Part shown: one piece after another, positions 1-8,818 of the stretch
Position numbering within the stretch: the first letter of the stretch is position 1
Layout: every line of letters begins with the position of its first letter
From: Marinoscillum sp040218045
GTDB lineage: Bacteria; Bacteroidota; Bacteroidia; Cytophagales; Cyclobacteriaceae
Length of the DNA stretch: 64,000 bases
Direction of reading: 5' to 3'
Assembly: GCA_040218045.1 (NCBI GenBank)
Contig: JAVJQA010000037.1
Location: forward strand, 1-64,000
Notes under the pieces: generated by a model
What the model saw: only the letters and a program-made list of their open reading frames with translations
The model's database searches: none
What the model was told of the DNA's origin: nothing
Made by a program: the position numbers and the translations under genes

Positions 1-53
1 CAAAATTAGATAATGTTTTTGATTTAAAAAGAAGAATCGAGATTTATTTTTAA
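1..53 (+). CDS. C-terminal end of an upstream gene (partial)
   Basis: The frame beginning at base 3 reads KLDNVFDLKRRIEIYF and stops with TAA at 51-53. The mix of charged and hydrophobic residues looks like a genuine protein C-terminus, but only 16 residues are visible and no family can be named. It would converge on the minus-strand DUF2480 gene. It could be a chance open frame in AT-rich DNA. Confidence 0.35.
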   Translation, partial: KLDNVFDLKRRIEIYF

Positions 54-425
54 AAAACTTTCAACCCAACTCAAAAACAATATCCAATCCCTCAACCAAA
101 ATCCCCCTATCCTGCTGAAAGGGACGGCAAAGATAGTAAAGGCTTTCTTTCCAATCCTAGTATTCGAGTAAAATAAAATGAGATTTTTCGTGCTCTGGAA
201 TTACCCAAAAGCTAGAAGTATGATTATCAGTTATTTGACTCTGACCTAGTCACTGTGCGTCTCAGACACACTCCCCTAAATTGTAGTAAAATCATAGGAA
301 TTAATCCCAAGAAGATCATAAACTAAGACAAATAAAAAGGAGTGGTCATGGCATTCACTGAGTTCTGAAATTTACAGATGCTTAAAATAACCAAAGTCGA
401 AAATGGCAAGGATACGGATTTGTTA
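54..425. other. Intergenic region without a recognisable gene
   Basis: This stretch lies between the possible end of a plus-strand gene and the stop codon of the minus-strand DUF2480 gene. On the minus strand, 128-135 reads TATCTTTG, a match to the Bacteroidota -7 box TAnnTTTG. The nearest TTG lies only 16 bp upstream rather than 19-21 bp, and no gene follows inside the window. Short frames at 178-249 and 378-548 have no coding character I trust. No terminator hairpin was found. Confidence 0.5.
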
Positions 426-935
426 TCAGGAATTTTTCCTTTTATAAACCGGCACCGTACTGCATGGCTCGCCATACATAATGCTCGATACTACTCCGGT
501 AAGATTTTTGGTGAGTTCAAAATAAGCGTAATCCCTGCTCTGTAAAGCACCGCAGCCTTTGATTACTACTTTTGCTCCACTTAAATCTTTGCTCAAAATC
601 TGATCAATAGCCTGATCAATTAATACTTTTTCCAACCCATCAACTCCACCAAAAGCCATTGTATTTACAAAAGGTTCAAGCTTAGTAGCAACCAACATGT
701 AAGCCCAGGTAGGAATAATAACATCTTCTGAGCAAAACACGCCAACGTTTTTGCCAGCATATTGTGCCCAGTCATGATCTTTAATAAACTCCCGAAAGTC
801 TTTTTCCCTTAAAATCAGGCCTTGAAAAAGACATTCCTTCAGATCAAAATAAGTACGCTCTGACTGATCTATGTATTCGTCAAAATCCAATGAAACCAAT
901 GGGCTCTTGGCCACTCTATTTACAATTTCTTCCAT
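426..935 (-). CDS. DUF2480 family protein
   Basis: This 169-residue cytoplasmic protein resembles the DUF2480 family, which is known from Bacteroidota and has no established function. No signal peptide or membrane segment is visible. Three cysteines sit in short conserved-looking contexts (GVFCSEDV, KGCGAL, EPCSTV), which could support metal binding, but that is inference. It is the last gene of the run rpmH-rnpA-protease-tsaB and its start codon shares one base with the end of tsaB, so it is very probably co-transcribed with it. The family call is by recall of the overall sequence. Confidence 0.75.
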   Translation of the reverse strand: MEEIVNRVAKSPLVSLDFDEYIDQSERTYFDLKECLFQGLILREKDFREFIKDHDWAQYAGKNVGVFCSEDVIIPTWAYMLVATKLEPFVNTMAFGGVDGLEKVLIDQAIDQILSKDLSGAKVVIKGCGALQSRDYAYFELTKNLTGVVSSIMYGEPCSTVPVYKRKNS

Positions 936-1609
936 TACACTTTGAACTTTTGAGATGGGACATTAGTTCGGTATTCCTTCAAATAATCTGGTTCAAAATA
1001 AGCAATGTCTTCAAAATCACTCTCTTTGAATTTGTCGAATGCCATTCTCCCCATATGTGCAGCTGATGGATGTACATCCGGAACATACCTGACATTTGGG
1101 AACAAGGCTTTGAGCTTGTCCGATCCATTGCCAAAGAAAATTAAAGGACCATCCTTAATCTCATCAAACGTATCTGCTTCTACAACCAGAGGAGCCGTGG
1201 GCCAGATTTCGTGCTGCTCAACGAGCTTGCAATAGACTTCCATTCTTCTGGCATCAATCATGGGACAGAGAATGCTTCCTACATCGACAATTGGTCTAAT
1301 CTGCTCAATCATTGTATCCAGACTGTCCAATGCAATGAGCGGGATATTCAACGCATAGGTCAACCCTTTGGCTGTAGCCGTGCCGATTCTAAGTCCTGTG
1401 TATGATCCCGGCCCGGCAGAAAGCGCAATCGCAGCCAGTTGTGACAATTTGAATTCGCAATTATCCATCACCTGCTCAATAATCAGCGGGAGGAGCGATG
1501 AGTGGGATTTTTGAAGATGATATGACTGCTGCCCAATGAGTTCACCATCATCATGGACAGCTACCGAGCAAACTTTAGTGGACGTATCAAGACTAAGAAT
1601 TAATGCCAC
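935..1609 (-). CDS. tsaB: tRNA threonylcarbamoyladenosine biosynthesis protein TsaB
   Basis: TsaB is the ASKHA-fold, non-catalytic partner of TsaD in making N6-threonylcarbamoyladenosine at position 37 of ANN-decoding tRNAs. The N-terminus has the actin-like phosphate-1 motif (LSLDTSTKVCSVAV), followed by the diagnostic stretch SAGPGSYTGLRIG near residues 65-77. The length of 224 residues is normal for the family. It begins directly after the protease stop codon and overlaps the DUF2480 gene by one base, so the three are likely translated from one message. TsaC, TsaD and TsaE are not in this window. Confidence 0.93.
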   Translation of the reverse strand: MALILSLDTSTKVCSVAVHDDGELIGQQSYHLQKSHSSLLPLIIEQVMDNCEFKLSQLAAIALSAGPGSYTGLRIGTATAKGLTYALNIPLIALDSLDTMIEQIRPIVDVGSILCPMIDARRMEVYCKLVEQHEIWPTAPLVVEADTFDEIKDGPLIFFGNGSDKLKALFPNVRYVPDVHPSAAHMGRMAFDKFKESDFEDIAYFEPDYLKEYRTNVPSQKFKV

Positions 1610-3262
1610 CTATTTTACTTTTAGGATAGACTTGTACTTGTCCGAATCATTTAGCACTTCAATGGCAGCAAGCACTTCTTGATCCTGATCAAACATAGAT
1701 TCGATCATGCCACGCTGATAGTAATACCTCCCTGCAATTTCTCTTTCCAATAAGAATTTGATTTCAGGCTTAAACGTCATCAAATCCTGGTCTTTATTAT
1801 GAAGTGTCTCTTTCTTCAATGCCAAAATCTGGACCTTAATGTCTTCGTAATACTTTTCCTCTTTGGCAGAGGCAATTAAGGTTTCAATATCCTGCTCTAC
1901 CTGAGTGGTGTACTTAACGTCTTTATCTTTAAGCCATGTCCTGAATGCGTCATATTCTGCATCAGTAAGTTCAAAAGTTTTTGAATCTCCTATTTCAGAA
2001 TGACTGTAATAGTACTCAGTAGCATAATTAAAAATGAGATCGTCACGAATCAAGCTATAGGTAATCGGCGCATAGTCTGTTGATTCTACTTCTATGTCCG
2101 GGTTCACTCCACCACCATCATATACTAATCGGCCCGATTGTGTTTTGAATTCGCTCTTTAGTGAATCTGCTACTTTGCCTACGCTTCCATCCGGATTTCT
2201 GTGGCTGTAATCGATAGCCTGAATACATCTACCCGATGGTATGTAATATTTCGCTGTTGTGACTTTCAACTGAGAATTATATGCTAGAGGTCTTGTTTGC
2301 TGAACCAATCCTTTACCAAAACTTCGCTGACCTACTAGCACACCTCTATCGTAATCCTGCATCACACCGGAAACTATCTCTGCAGCTGAAGCACTACCAT
2401 TACTCACAAGCACTGCCAGTGGGATTTCATCATCACCGGGTTCATCCAATGTATTGTAAGTCTTGGTCCAGTTGTTGAGCTTGCCACGCGTGGTGACTAC
2501 TTCCCTTCCTTTACCTACAAAAACATTAGAAACATTAACAGCTTCTTCCAATAACCCACCAGGATTACCCCTCAGGTCGAGAATGATCTTTTTAGCCCCA
2601 TCCTCTTTTAATTCATTGACTGCATTTTTAACTTCCGATCCGGCCTCTGTGGTAAAGTCGGTCAATTTGAGATATCCTATATCGGCAGTTACCATACCAT
2701 AATAAGGCACATTGTTGATCGTAATTCTTTCTCGTTTTAAAGTAACATCAAACAAGTCAGCTTTATTCATTCTGCGGATACTCAGAATAATATCCGAATT
2801 GGACTGACCTTTTAAGAGTTTGCTAATTTGATCTGACGTTTTGCCTTTCAATTCGATTCCATTGATTTTCACAATTTCATCACCAGCTTTAAGGCCTGCG
2901 TTGTGCGCGGGATAGCCTTCATAAGGCATTACGATGGTACTTACACCATTTTTTCTGTCCACAGCAGCACCTATGCCTCCATATTCACCGGTAGTCATGG
3001 TGCGGTAGTCCTCAATATCATCCTCGGGAATATATGTAGTGTAAGGGTCCAGGGAATTGAGCATGGCGTCAATTCCAGTATTCATTAATTGAGAGGGGTT
3101 AAGCTCGTCTACATAATAGGAGTTTACCTCTTTATAAAGTGTGGCGAAAATATCCAGGTTTTTTACAATCTCGAAAGTCCGATCAATAGGGGCTGTATTG
3201 AATGCAAAAAGTCCTGAAGCAACAACTGCTACGGCCAAAAGTGCGGTCCATTTCCTTCTCAT
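1610..3262 (-). CDS. S41 family C-terminal processing peptidase
   Basis: This is a periplasmic or membrane-anchored serine protease of the CtpA/Prc family, 550 residues long. An N-terminal hydrophobic segment (about residues 6-22) acts as signal or anchor. A PDZ domain follows (GYPAHNAGLKAGDEIVKING, roughly residues 115-135), then the S41 catalytic core. The Ser-Lys dyad is visible as the serine in NGSASAAEIVSG and the lysine in GQRSFGKGLVQ. Roughly 170 further residues follow the core and are rich in charged residues, as in other Bacteroidota members. It starts 7 bp after rnpA and is directly followed by tsaB. The substrate cannot be told. Confidence 0.9.
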   Translation of the reverse strand: MRRKWTALLAVAVVASGLFAFNTAPIDRTFEIVKNLDIFATLYKEVNSYYVDELNPSQLMNTGIDAMLNSLDPYTTYIPEDDIEDYRTMTTGEYGGIGAAVDRKNGVSTIVMPYEGYPAHNAGLKAGDEIVKINGIELKGKTSDQISKLLKGQSNSDIILSIRRMNKADLFDVTLKRERITINNVPYYGMVTADIGYLKLTDFTTEAGSEVKNAVNELKEDGAKKIILDLRGNPGGLLEEAVNVSNVFVGKGREVVTTRGKLNNWTKTYNTLDEPGDDEIPLAVLVSNGSASAAEIVSGVMQDYDRGVLVGQRSFGKGLVQQTRPLAYNSQLKVTTAKYYIPSGRCIQAIDYSHRNPDGSVGKVADSLKSEFKTQSGRLVYDGGGVNPDIEVESTDYAPITYSLIRDDLIFNYATEYYYSHSEIGDSKTFELTDAEYDAFRTWLKDKDVKYTTQVEQDIETLIASAKEEKYYEDIKVQILALKKETLHNKDQDLMTFKPEIKFLLEREIAGRYYYQRGMIESMFDQDQEVLAAIEVLNDSDKYKSILKVK

Positions 3263-3269
3263 GCTCAGC

Positions 3270-3686
3270 TTATTTATTCTTATCTGTGGCTTTAATCTCT
3301 TTTCCTCGATTTGAGGATTGATTTTTTAAACGATCCAAAAGCTTTTTTAGTTTGGGCTCAATCAAACTATAAGGTACGATCGTTTTGTCAATATAGACAA
3401 ATGCAAGTTTATAAAACCGCTCCTGACCTTCCAAAATTTGTTTTTGGAGTCGATAGGCTTCCCGCATTCGCCTTTTGATCAAATTTCTATCAACTGCCTT
3501 TTTGAAGTGCTTCTTGGATACAGTGAACAATACAGAGTGATATTCAGCATCAGAATCCACAATGTATTTCACCAGGAGGGGATGTAAATAAAAAGAGGAA
3601 CCGTTTTTGAACAGTTCCTCAATATCTTTTTTACCGGTAAGTCTTTCCTTTTTCGGAAAACGATATGAATGGCCCGATTCAGTCAT
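3270..3686 (-). CDS. rnpA: Ribonuclease P protein component
   Basis: RnpA is the small basic protein that binds the RNase P RNA and helps mature the 5' ends of tRNAs. The 138-residue sequence has the N-terminal FPKKERLTGKKDIEELF region and the signature VDRNLIKRRMREAYR (RNR motif). It lies directly downstream of rpmH on the same strand, the classic bacterial pair. The lysine-rich C-terminal tail is slightly longer than in many homologues. No yidC or dnaA follows, so this is not a canonical origin region. Confidence 0.95.
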   Translation of the reverse strand: MTESGHSYRFPKKERLTGKKDIEELFKNGSSFYLHPLLVKYIVDSDAEYHSVLFTVSKKHFKKAVDRNLIKRRMREAYRLQKQILEGQERFYKLAFVYIDKTIVPYSLIEPKLKKLLDRLKNQSSNRGKEIKATDKNK

Positions 3687-3704
3687 AGGCCTATAATTTA
3701 GAAA

Positions 3705-3860
3705 TTATTTCTTATGCGTTTGATCCGAAACTGTCAATTTCTTTCTTCCCTTTGCTCTACGTCTTGCCAACACAGCACGACCGTTTGCCGATTCCATTCT
3801 TGAACGGAAACCGTGTTTATTCTTTCTCTTTCTTACTGAAGGTTGAAATGTTCTCTTCAT
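3705..3860 (-). CDS. rpmH: 50S ribosomal protein L34
   Basis: A 51-residue frame starts MKRTFQPSVRKRKNKHGFRS and ends SDQTHKK. It has the invariant L34 features: the MKRT(F/Y)QPS start, the KHGFR(S/A)RM core and the basic tail LARRRAKGRKKL. It is a component of the large ribosomal subunit. It is separated from rnpA by 18 bases and is preceded by a textbook Bacteroidota promoter at 3936-3965, so it heads the operon. Many gene finders miss it because of its size. Confidence 0.97.
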   Translation of the reverse strand: MKRTFQPSVRKRKNKHGFRSRMESANGRAVLARRRAKGRKKLTVSDQTHKK

Positions 3861-3935
3861 GGCTATGCCTTTTTCAAATTCATTTATTGATCATCAGACT
3901 CACCGTGTAGTCTTCGATTTTTTCAAAACGGAGTG

Positions 3936-3965
3936 CAAAGATAGTTAAAGAATGATTTTAACCAA
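3936..3965 (-). promoter_or_regulatory. Bacteroidota-type promoter of rpmH-rnpA
   Basis: Read on the minus strand, TTG at 3965-3963 is followed after exactly 19 bases by TATCTTTG at 3943-3936. This matches the established Bacteroidota consensus TTG-N19-21-TAnnTTTG. It lies about 75 bases upstream of the rpmH start codon, a suitable place for the operon promoter. Confidence 0.75.
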
Positions 3966-4031
3966 ACTAAATATTCAACCTGATTAAAGTTTTCTTCACT
4001 TCTAGTTCAAAACTGTCTAAAGTTGCGCAAA

Positions 4032-5036
4032 TTATCGCTTAAAAACGTCTTTCTTAATTTCCTGTAGTTTGGAAAACGTCAGTCTCGGGCCGTACTTTGA
4101 CACGACCTCAGAAGAAGCTTTACTGGCCAGCTTACCAGCTGATGCAAGTGTATGACCGTTGGTCACTCCGTATAAGAAAGCCCCGGAAAACATATCTCCA
4201 GCCCCATTGCTATCAACGGCGGTCACATCATAAGGCTCAATATTAATGAAGGTATCCCCGTCAAAAATCAACGAACCATTTTTTCCCTGAGTGATCACAA
4301 ATTTCTTTGCCACTTTTCTCAATTCTGCCCTTGCGTCTGTCAGATTATTAGTTTGGGTGAATAGTAGTGCCTCCTCCTGGTTGCAAAACAACAAATCAAC
4401 TGAAGCTCCTACTATTTCTTCCATCTCATCCCTGAAGTACTTGACCATACTTGGGTCTGAGAAGGTCAGACTGACTTTGATATTATTTTCTTCAGCGATT
4501 TTCTTCGCTGCTTTCATGGCCGCCCTACCACTCTCTGAAGCCACAAGATACCCTTCTATAAACAGGTATTCAGAATTTAGCAGTGCATCCTGATCTAATT
4601 CTTTGGTAGAAAACTCCGCACTAATCCCAAGAAAGGTGTTCATGGTCCTCTCTGAATCAGGTGTGACCATGATTAGTACTTTGCCAGTGATCCCTGGCTC
4701 AAGTTCTTTCTTATTCAGGTTGGTATCAATCCCAATATCTGATAGTTCCTTTAAGAAAAAATGACCATCTCCATCATTGGCAACCTTGCAGGAGTAAAAA
4801 CACTTCCCACCAAGCATGCTTGTTGCCACAATCGTATTGGCAGCGGAGCCCCCACCTTCTTTCTTGGTCACCCCACTATCAATATTGGCCAAAACGCTCA
4901 TTTGTCGCTCTTCATCTACCAGGGTCATTACAGATTTTTCTATTCCATTCTGGCTGAGAAATGAATCATGGGTTTCCGTCACATAGTCCACCACAGCGTT
5001 TCCAATTGCGTAAACATCGTATTTCTTATCACTCAT
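4032..5036 (-). CDS. PfkB-family sugar kinase, probably adenosine kinase
   Basis: This 334-residue ribokinase-fold enzyme resembles the Bacteroidota adenosine kinase group, which phosphorylates adenosine to AMP. Visible features are the N-terminal GNAVVDYV segment, the glycine-rich EGGGSAANT sugar-binding loop, and the C-terminal PfkB signature DSNGAGDMFSGAFLYG, whose aspartate is the catalytic base. It overlaps the upstream GDPD gene by 8 bases. The protein is cytoplasmic. Substrate choice within the PfkB family cannot be proved by reading; inosine-guanosine or another sugar kinase is possible. Confidence 0.82.
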   Translation of the reverse strand: MSDKKYDVYAIGNAVVDYVTETHDSFLSQNGIEKSVMTLVDEERQMSVLANIDSGVTKKEGGGSAANTIVATSMLGGKCFYSCKVANDGDGHFFLKELSDIGIDTNLNKKELEPGITGKVLIMVTPDSERTMNTFLGISAEFSTKELDQDALLNSEYLFIEGYLVASESGRAAMKAAKKIAEENNIKVSLTFSDPSMVKYFRDEMEEIVGASVDLLFCNQEEALLFTQTNNLTDARAELRKVAKKFVITQGKNGSLIFDGDTFINIEPYDVTAVDSNGAGDMFSGAFLYGVTNGHTLASAGKLASKASSEVVSKYGPRLTFSKLQEIKKDVFKR

Positions 5037-5922
5037 TGTTAATCAAATTAAATCTATCAGGATAGTCAGTGATCAATCCATCTACTCCCCAGTCCAAGAG
5101 ACGCTTCATATCAGCAGTTTCATTTACTGTCCATGGAATCACAGCAATGTCTTGCTGTTGCAAAGTAGAGATTGACCCACGCGAAAGTAATTTAAAATAA
5201 CAACTATAAATGTCTGGCGAAAAACCCAGAGAATCCAAATTCTCCTGCAACGGAGATTCGTTTTCAATCAATAAGGCCAAACGAACTGCCGGATATTCTT
5301 TATGAAAATACTGCAACACTCGAAAATCAAAGGACTGAATGGTGATCAATTTCCAGGATACTTTTCCATCTAAGGCATCATAAACCAAATCGCTGAATTC
5401 TTTGGGATTTGGGTGATAGATGTTATCCCCTTCTTCCAAACTCTTAATCTCGATATTATAGGCAATTTCTGACTTCCCTTTTTCTTTGAGATAAGCATCT
5501 ACAGAATCAATGACATCAGTCAGCAATGGTTTCTGAACACGCATTTTCTTTTGTTTAGGAAACCTTGAATGCGTCTTACTTCCACAGTCAAACCGCGCAA
5601 TCTCATCATAGGACATTTGATAAATGTTGTAATAATACTGCGCAGAATCACTTATCTCATCGCCAAGGGAATCAAGGCAAATGTCGGCTGACATAAAAGG
5701 CTCATGGGAAACTACCAACTGATTATCCCTGGTCACAGCCAGGTCCATTTCCAATGTGTTCACATCCAAATCAATGGCGTGTAAAAAGGCCGGAATGGTA
5801 TTTTCTGGATACAGGCCACGGCAACCTCTGTGCCCCTGAAGATCAAATTCACTCATGGGGGATTCATTCTGGCAAGCAACACATATGACCAAAATGACTA
5901 ACAGAAAAGCTTGTGATTTCAT
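5029..5922 (-). CDS. Glycerophosphodiester phosphodiesterase family lipoprotein
   Basis: This 297-residue enzyme begins with a short lipoprotein signal (LLVILVICVACQ), so it is probably lipid-anchored outside the cytoplasm. The GDPD TIM-barrel signature is present: GHRGCRGLYPENTIPAF, then EMDLAVTRDNQLVVSHE with the metal-binding Glu/Asp, and near the end GVDGLITDYPDRF. The family hydrolyses glycerophosphodiesters to glycerol-3-phosphate and an alcohol, which may feed the glycerol genes a few kb away. It shares one base with the metallophosphoesterase before it and 8 bases with the kinase after it, indicating one operon. Confidence 0.88.
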   Translation of the reverse strand: MKSQAFLLVILVICVACQNESPMSEFDLQGHRGCRGLYPENTIPAFLHAIDLDVNTLEMDLAVTRDNQLVVSHEPFMSADICLDSLGDEISDSAQYYYNIYQMSYDEIARFDCGSKTHSRFPKQKKMRVQKPLLTDVIDSVDAYLKEKGKSEIAYNIEIKSLEEGDNIYHPNPKEFSDLVYDALDGKVSWKLITIQSFDFRVLQYFHKEYPAVRLALLIENESPLQENLDSLGFSPDIYSCYFKLLSRGSISTLQQQDIAVIPWTVNETADMKRLLDWGVDGLITDYPDRFNLINNE

Positions 5923-6989
5923 CAGGTTAAGAATTTAATGCGTGTGAAAATGTATTCCAAAGGCTCTTCATTGAGTACCATGCGGTAATACTCGGTATCT
6001 TCTATTTTCTGTGATTGATATTCACTTTTGTGCAGGTACTTTTTGTTTAAATTGCCATCAAACCAATGCACCAACCGGATTTTGCCATTCTCAATCTCAA
6101 GGCAGGTCATTCCCCGTTTTCCTATCACACAACCAGAGTTGAACAAGCAAGGAATATGAAAAATGGTATTGTAGACATAACTCTGGAAGTTTGTATCCTC
6201 TACCTGCTTGAAGTATTTCTTCAGGTCTCTCTTTAAAGATTTGATTGCATTTCGTGTTTCGTCCGTACGATACTTCTCATCTGTGGCATACTCACGAATC
6301 AGCTGTTCTATTTTATACCTCAGGCGCTCAACTTTATGCAAAGATTCAAAAAGTGGACGGTGGGTATGACCAATAATTGAAACGACTTTGCGATAGGCAG
6401 AATAGTGATAGGCCCTTTTTTCTATTTTATATTGTTTTCGACTGCTATGAGCTACAGAATAATTCTTGATGCCCAATGGGTTGGCGAAGTACTTTAAAGT
6501 GAACCCAATAAGTTGATTGTGCTGCTGAAACTTCTTGGATGCCTGGTGTCCGTGAAAAAAGAAAATGGGATTGCCTTTGTAGTCAAATTTGAACCCTTCT
6601 AAATGCTCATGGTTGAAAGGCAGCTCCTTTAATAATTGTAGCTCCAAATCGTGATTACCAATCGTTTTGATCAGTCGAGTTTCATCTCTAAACCGATCAA
6701 AAACCTCGTAAATTGATTTCCATTGATTAACGATTCGTTTGAGTCGAAACCTTTGCATCTCCTCTATATCTCCATTGAGGATGAGTGAATATTTGCTCTT
6801 TAGATAGAAACTCTCCAGAGCAGTTTTGAAGAGATCAGCATTTCCCCTGAAATCATCAGTAGATCCACCATCTCCCATATGAAGATCACTAAAAATGACC
6901 CACTTGTCTGAGTCTTTGAGTTCAAAAGTAGGCGATGCCTCAAAAAGCTGATCGAGATTTTGGTAAACAACCTTGTTTGTGGTCTTCAC
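5922..6989 (-). CDS. Metallophosphoesterase family protein
   Basis: The protein of 355 residues carries the calcineurin-like phosphoesterase motifs in order: SDLHMGDGG, LNGDIEE, GNHD and GHTHRP, which bind a dinuclear metal centre. No signal peptide is visible, so it is likely cytoplasmic. A lysine/arginine-rich helical insert lies at about residues 215-260. It is first in an apparent three-gene operon with GDPD and adenosine kinase. The substrate is unknown; a UDP-2,3-diacylglucosamine hydrolase-like role is conceivable but not supported by any specific motif. Confidence 0.8.
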   Translation of the reverse strand: MKTTNKVVYQNLDQLFEASPTFELKDSDKWVIFSDLHMGDGGSTDDFRGNADLFKTALESFYLKSKYSLILNGDIEEMQRFRLKRIVNQWKSIYEVFDRFRDETRLIKTIGNHDLELQLLKELPFNHEHLEGFKFDYKGNPIFFFHGHQASKKFQQHNQLIGFTLKYFANPLGIKNYSVAHSSRKQYKIEKRAYHYSAYRKVVSIIGHTHRPLFESLHKVERLRYKIEQLIREYATDEKYRTDETRNAIKSLKRDLKKYFKQVEDTNFQSYVYNTIFHIPCLFNSGCVIGKRGMTCLEIENGKIRLVHWFDGNLNKKYLHKSEYQSQKIEDTEYYRMVLNEEPLEYIFTRIKFLT

Positions 6990-7135
6990 TTTGAAAATTT
7001 AGTTCAAAAATATCAGAGCGTATCAAGTCATGGGCAACTTTCGGCGCTTTTAAGCAAGCCAAATTAATTGGTTCTCAACGAGATGTTTTTATCCGTATCT
7101 TAAGGAATTGTTAGGCTGTTGTTAAGTTCGCCTTT

Positions 7136-8803
7136 TCATGCCTTTCTTTTCAAAATCATTGCTTCCCACGGACGTAAGGTGGTTTCTCCCTCAGACAGAC
7201 CTGTCCGGTCTGGATAGTTTCCTTTCAGGAGAGAGAAATCATCCGGATCTGGAATGGAATTGTAATGGACATTGTGTGCACTGAAATTGAGCAATACGAG
7301 GTAATAATGGTGCTCACCTTTCCGTTCATAAACAAATAAGTCTTTATGATCGGGTTCCAAATCCTGGTATGGGCAATAGACCAATTCGGGATTGTTTTTT
7401 CTGATCAGAACCATCTCCCGATAGAAGTTCAATATAGATTGAGGATCCTTTTCCTGGTTGGCCACATTGATTTTTGGATAATTAGGATTCAATTTGAGCC
7501 ATGGTTTGCCAGTGGTGAACCCTGCATTCTCTGAGTCATTCCATTGCAGTGGTGTCCGGGCATTGTCCCGGCCATTGACATGAACATTTTTGAGAAACTG
7601 GTCCAAATCCTTACCCTGTTCCTGCCATTCAGCATGTGCATTCCTAATTTCCACATCATTATAGTCTGCTATGTTTTCAAAAGCCACATTGGTCATCCCG
7701 ATCTCGTCACCCTGATAGATATATGGTGTGCCGCGCATGGAAAGTAACATCAGGCTCAAAAGTTTAGCAGATTCCTGCCAATACTGGTCATCATTGCCAA
7801 AGCGAGACACAATACGCTGGAAGTCATGGTTTCCTAAAAAGATACTCCCCCAGCCATCGTCTTTGAGCTTGTCATCCCAAAGCTGAAATACCTTTTTGAA
7901 CTGAATAAAATCGATGGGTTTCGGGTCAAACCTACCACCCTTGCCATGGTCAATAAACATATGCCCGAAATGAAATAGCATATTTAGCTCTTTTTCCTTC
8001 TCGGCAACATATTTCAAACCGGTTTCTAAATTTATTCCCGGCCCTTCCCCCACTGTCATGGCATCATACCGGCTCATGACCTCCCGGTTCATTTCCTTCA
8101 GGTATTCATGGATCTTTGGCCCATTTGCATACACATGGTTGATGGTATCACTGAGATCTGAATGAGGTGTGTCATCATAATTTCTTTTGGAGATTACAGA
8201 AATCACATCCATCCTGAATCCATTCACTCCTTTGTCCAGCCAAAAACGCATGATTTTGTAGACCTCTTTTCTCACTTTGGGGTTTTCCCAGTTGAGGTCA
8301 GGTTGTTTTTTGGTAAAGAGATGTAGATAATATTCCTCGGTCTCGGCATCAAATTGCCAGGCGGACCCACTAAAAAATGACTGCCAGTTGTTGGGTGGTC
8401 CTCCATTTTTTCCATGCTTCCATATATAATAGTCACGCTTCGAGTTGTTTTTAGAAGACCTTGACTCCTGAAACCATTGATGCTCGTCAGAAGTGTGATT
8501 GACCACCAGATCCATCAAAAGCTTCATTCCACGCACATGGATACCTTTAAGCAGTTGGTCAAACTCCTCAATGGTGCCAAATTCATCCATGATGTCGTAG
8601 TAATCGCTGATATCATAGCCATTGTCATCATTGGGGGACTTATATACCGGACAAAGCCATATGACATCTACTCCCAAAGATTTGATATAGTCCAGTTTGG
8701 CAATGATCCCATTTAAATCTCCAATCCCGTCACCATTGCTATCGTTGAAACTTCGCGGATAGACCTGATAGACTACTGCTTCTTTCCACCAATTTTTTGT
8801 CAT
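7136..8803 (-). CDS. GH13 alpha-glucosidase (oligo-1,6-glucosidase type)
   Basis: This 555-residue glycoside hydrolase family 13 enzyme starts WWKEAVVYQVYPRSFNDSNG, typical of alpha-glucosidases and oligo-1,6-glucosidases. The conserved regions are visible: DLVVNHTSDEHQWF, GFRMDVI with the nucleophile Asp, VGEG with the acid/base Glu, and GNHD. QPDLNWENP is typical of exo-acting glucosidases or trehalose-6-phosphate hydrolases. No signal peptide is present, so it acts on imported oligosaccharides. It starts 15 bp after glpD and is the last gene of a four-gene operon with a sugar-type symporter and the glycerol genes. Exact linkage specificity cannot be read. Confidence 0.88.
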   Translation of the reverse strand: MTKNWWKEAVVYQVYPRSFNDSNGDGIGDLNGIIAKLDYIKSLGVDVIWLCPVYKSPNDDNGYDISDYYDIMDEFGTIEEFDQLLKGIHVRGMKLLMDLVVNHTSDEHQWFQESRSSKNNSKRDYYIWKHGKNGGPPNNWQSFFSGSAWQFDAETEEYYLHLFTKKQPDLNWENPKVRKEVYKIMRFWLDKGVNGFRMDVISVISKRNYDDTPHSDLSDTINHVYANGPKIHEYLKEMNREVMSRYDAMTVGEGPGINLETGLKYVAEKEKELNMLFHFGHMFIDHGKGGRFDPKPIDFIQFKKVFQLWDDKLKDDGWGSIFLGNHDFQRIVSRFGNDDQYWQESAKLLSLMLLSMRGTPYIYQGDEIGMTNVAFENIADYNDVEIRNAHAEWQEQGKDLDQFLKNVHVNGRDNARTPLQWNDSENAGFTTGKPWLKLNPNYPKINVANQEKDPQSILNFYREMVLIRKNNPELVYCPYQDLEPDHKDLFVYERKGEHHYYLVLLNFSAHNVHYNSIPDPDDFSLLKGNYPDRTGLSEGETTLRPWEAMILKRKA

Positions 8804-8818
8804 ATTCTAAAAGCTATA

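Noticed and set aside
128..154. A -7 box TATCTTTG on the minus strand near the window start
   Set aside because: Spacing to the nearest TTG is 16 bp and no minus-strand gene follows within the window, so no promoter is claimed.
378..548. A plus-strand frame of 56 codons running into the DUF2480 gene
   Set aside because: It is antisense to the DUF2480 C-terminus and has no ribosome binding context; probably chance.
3861..4031. Possible origin of replication near rpmH-rnpA
   Set aside because: No dnaA, yidC, gidA or DnaA-box cluster is present; rpmH-rnpA alone is not evidence of oriC.
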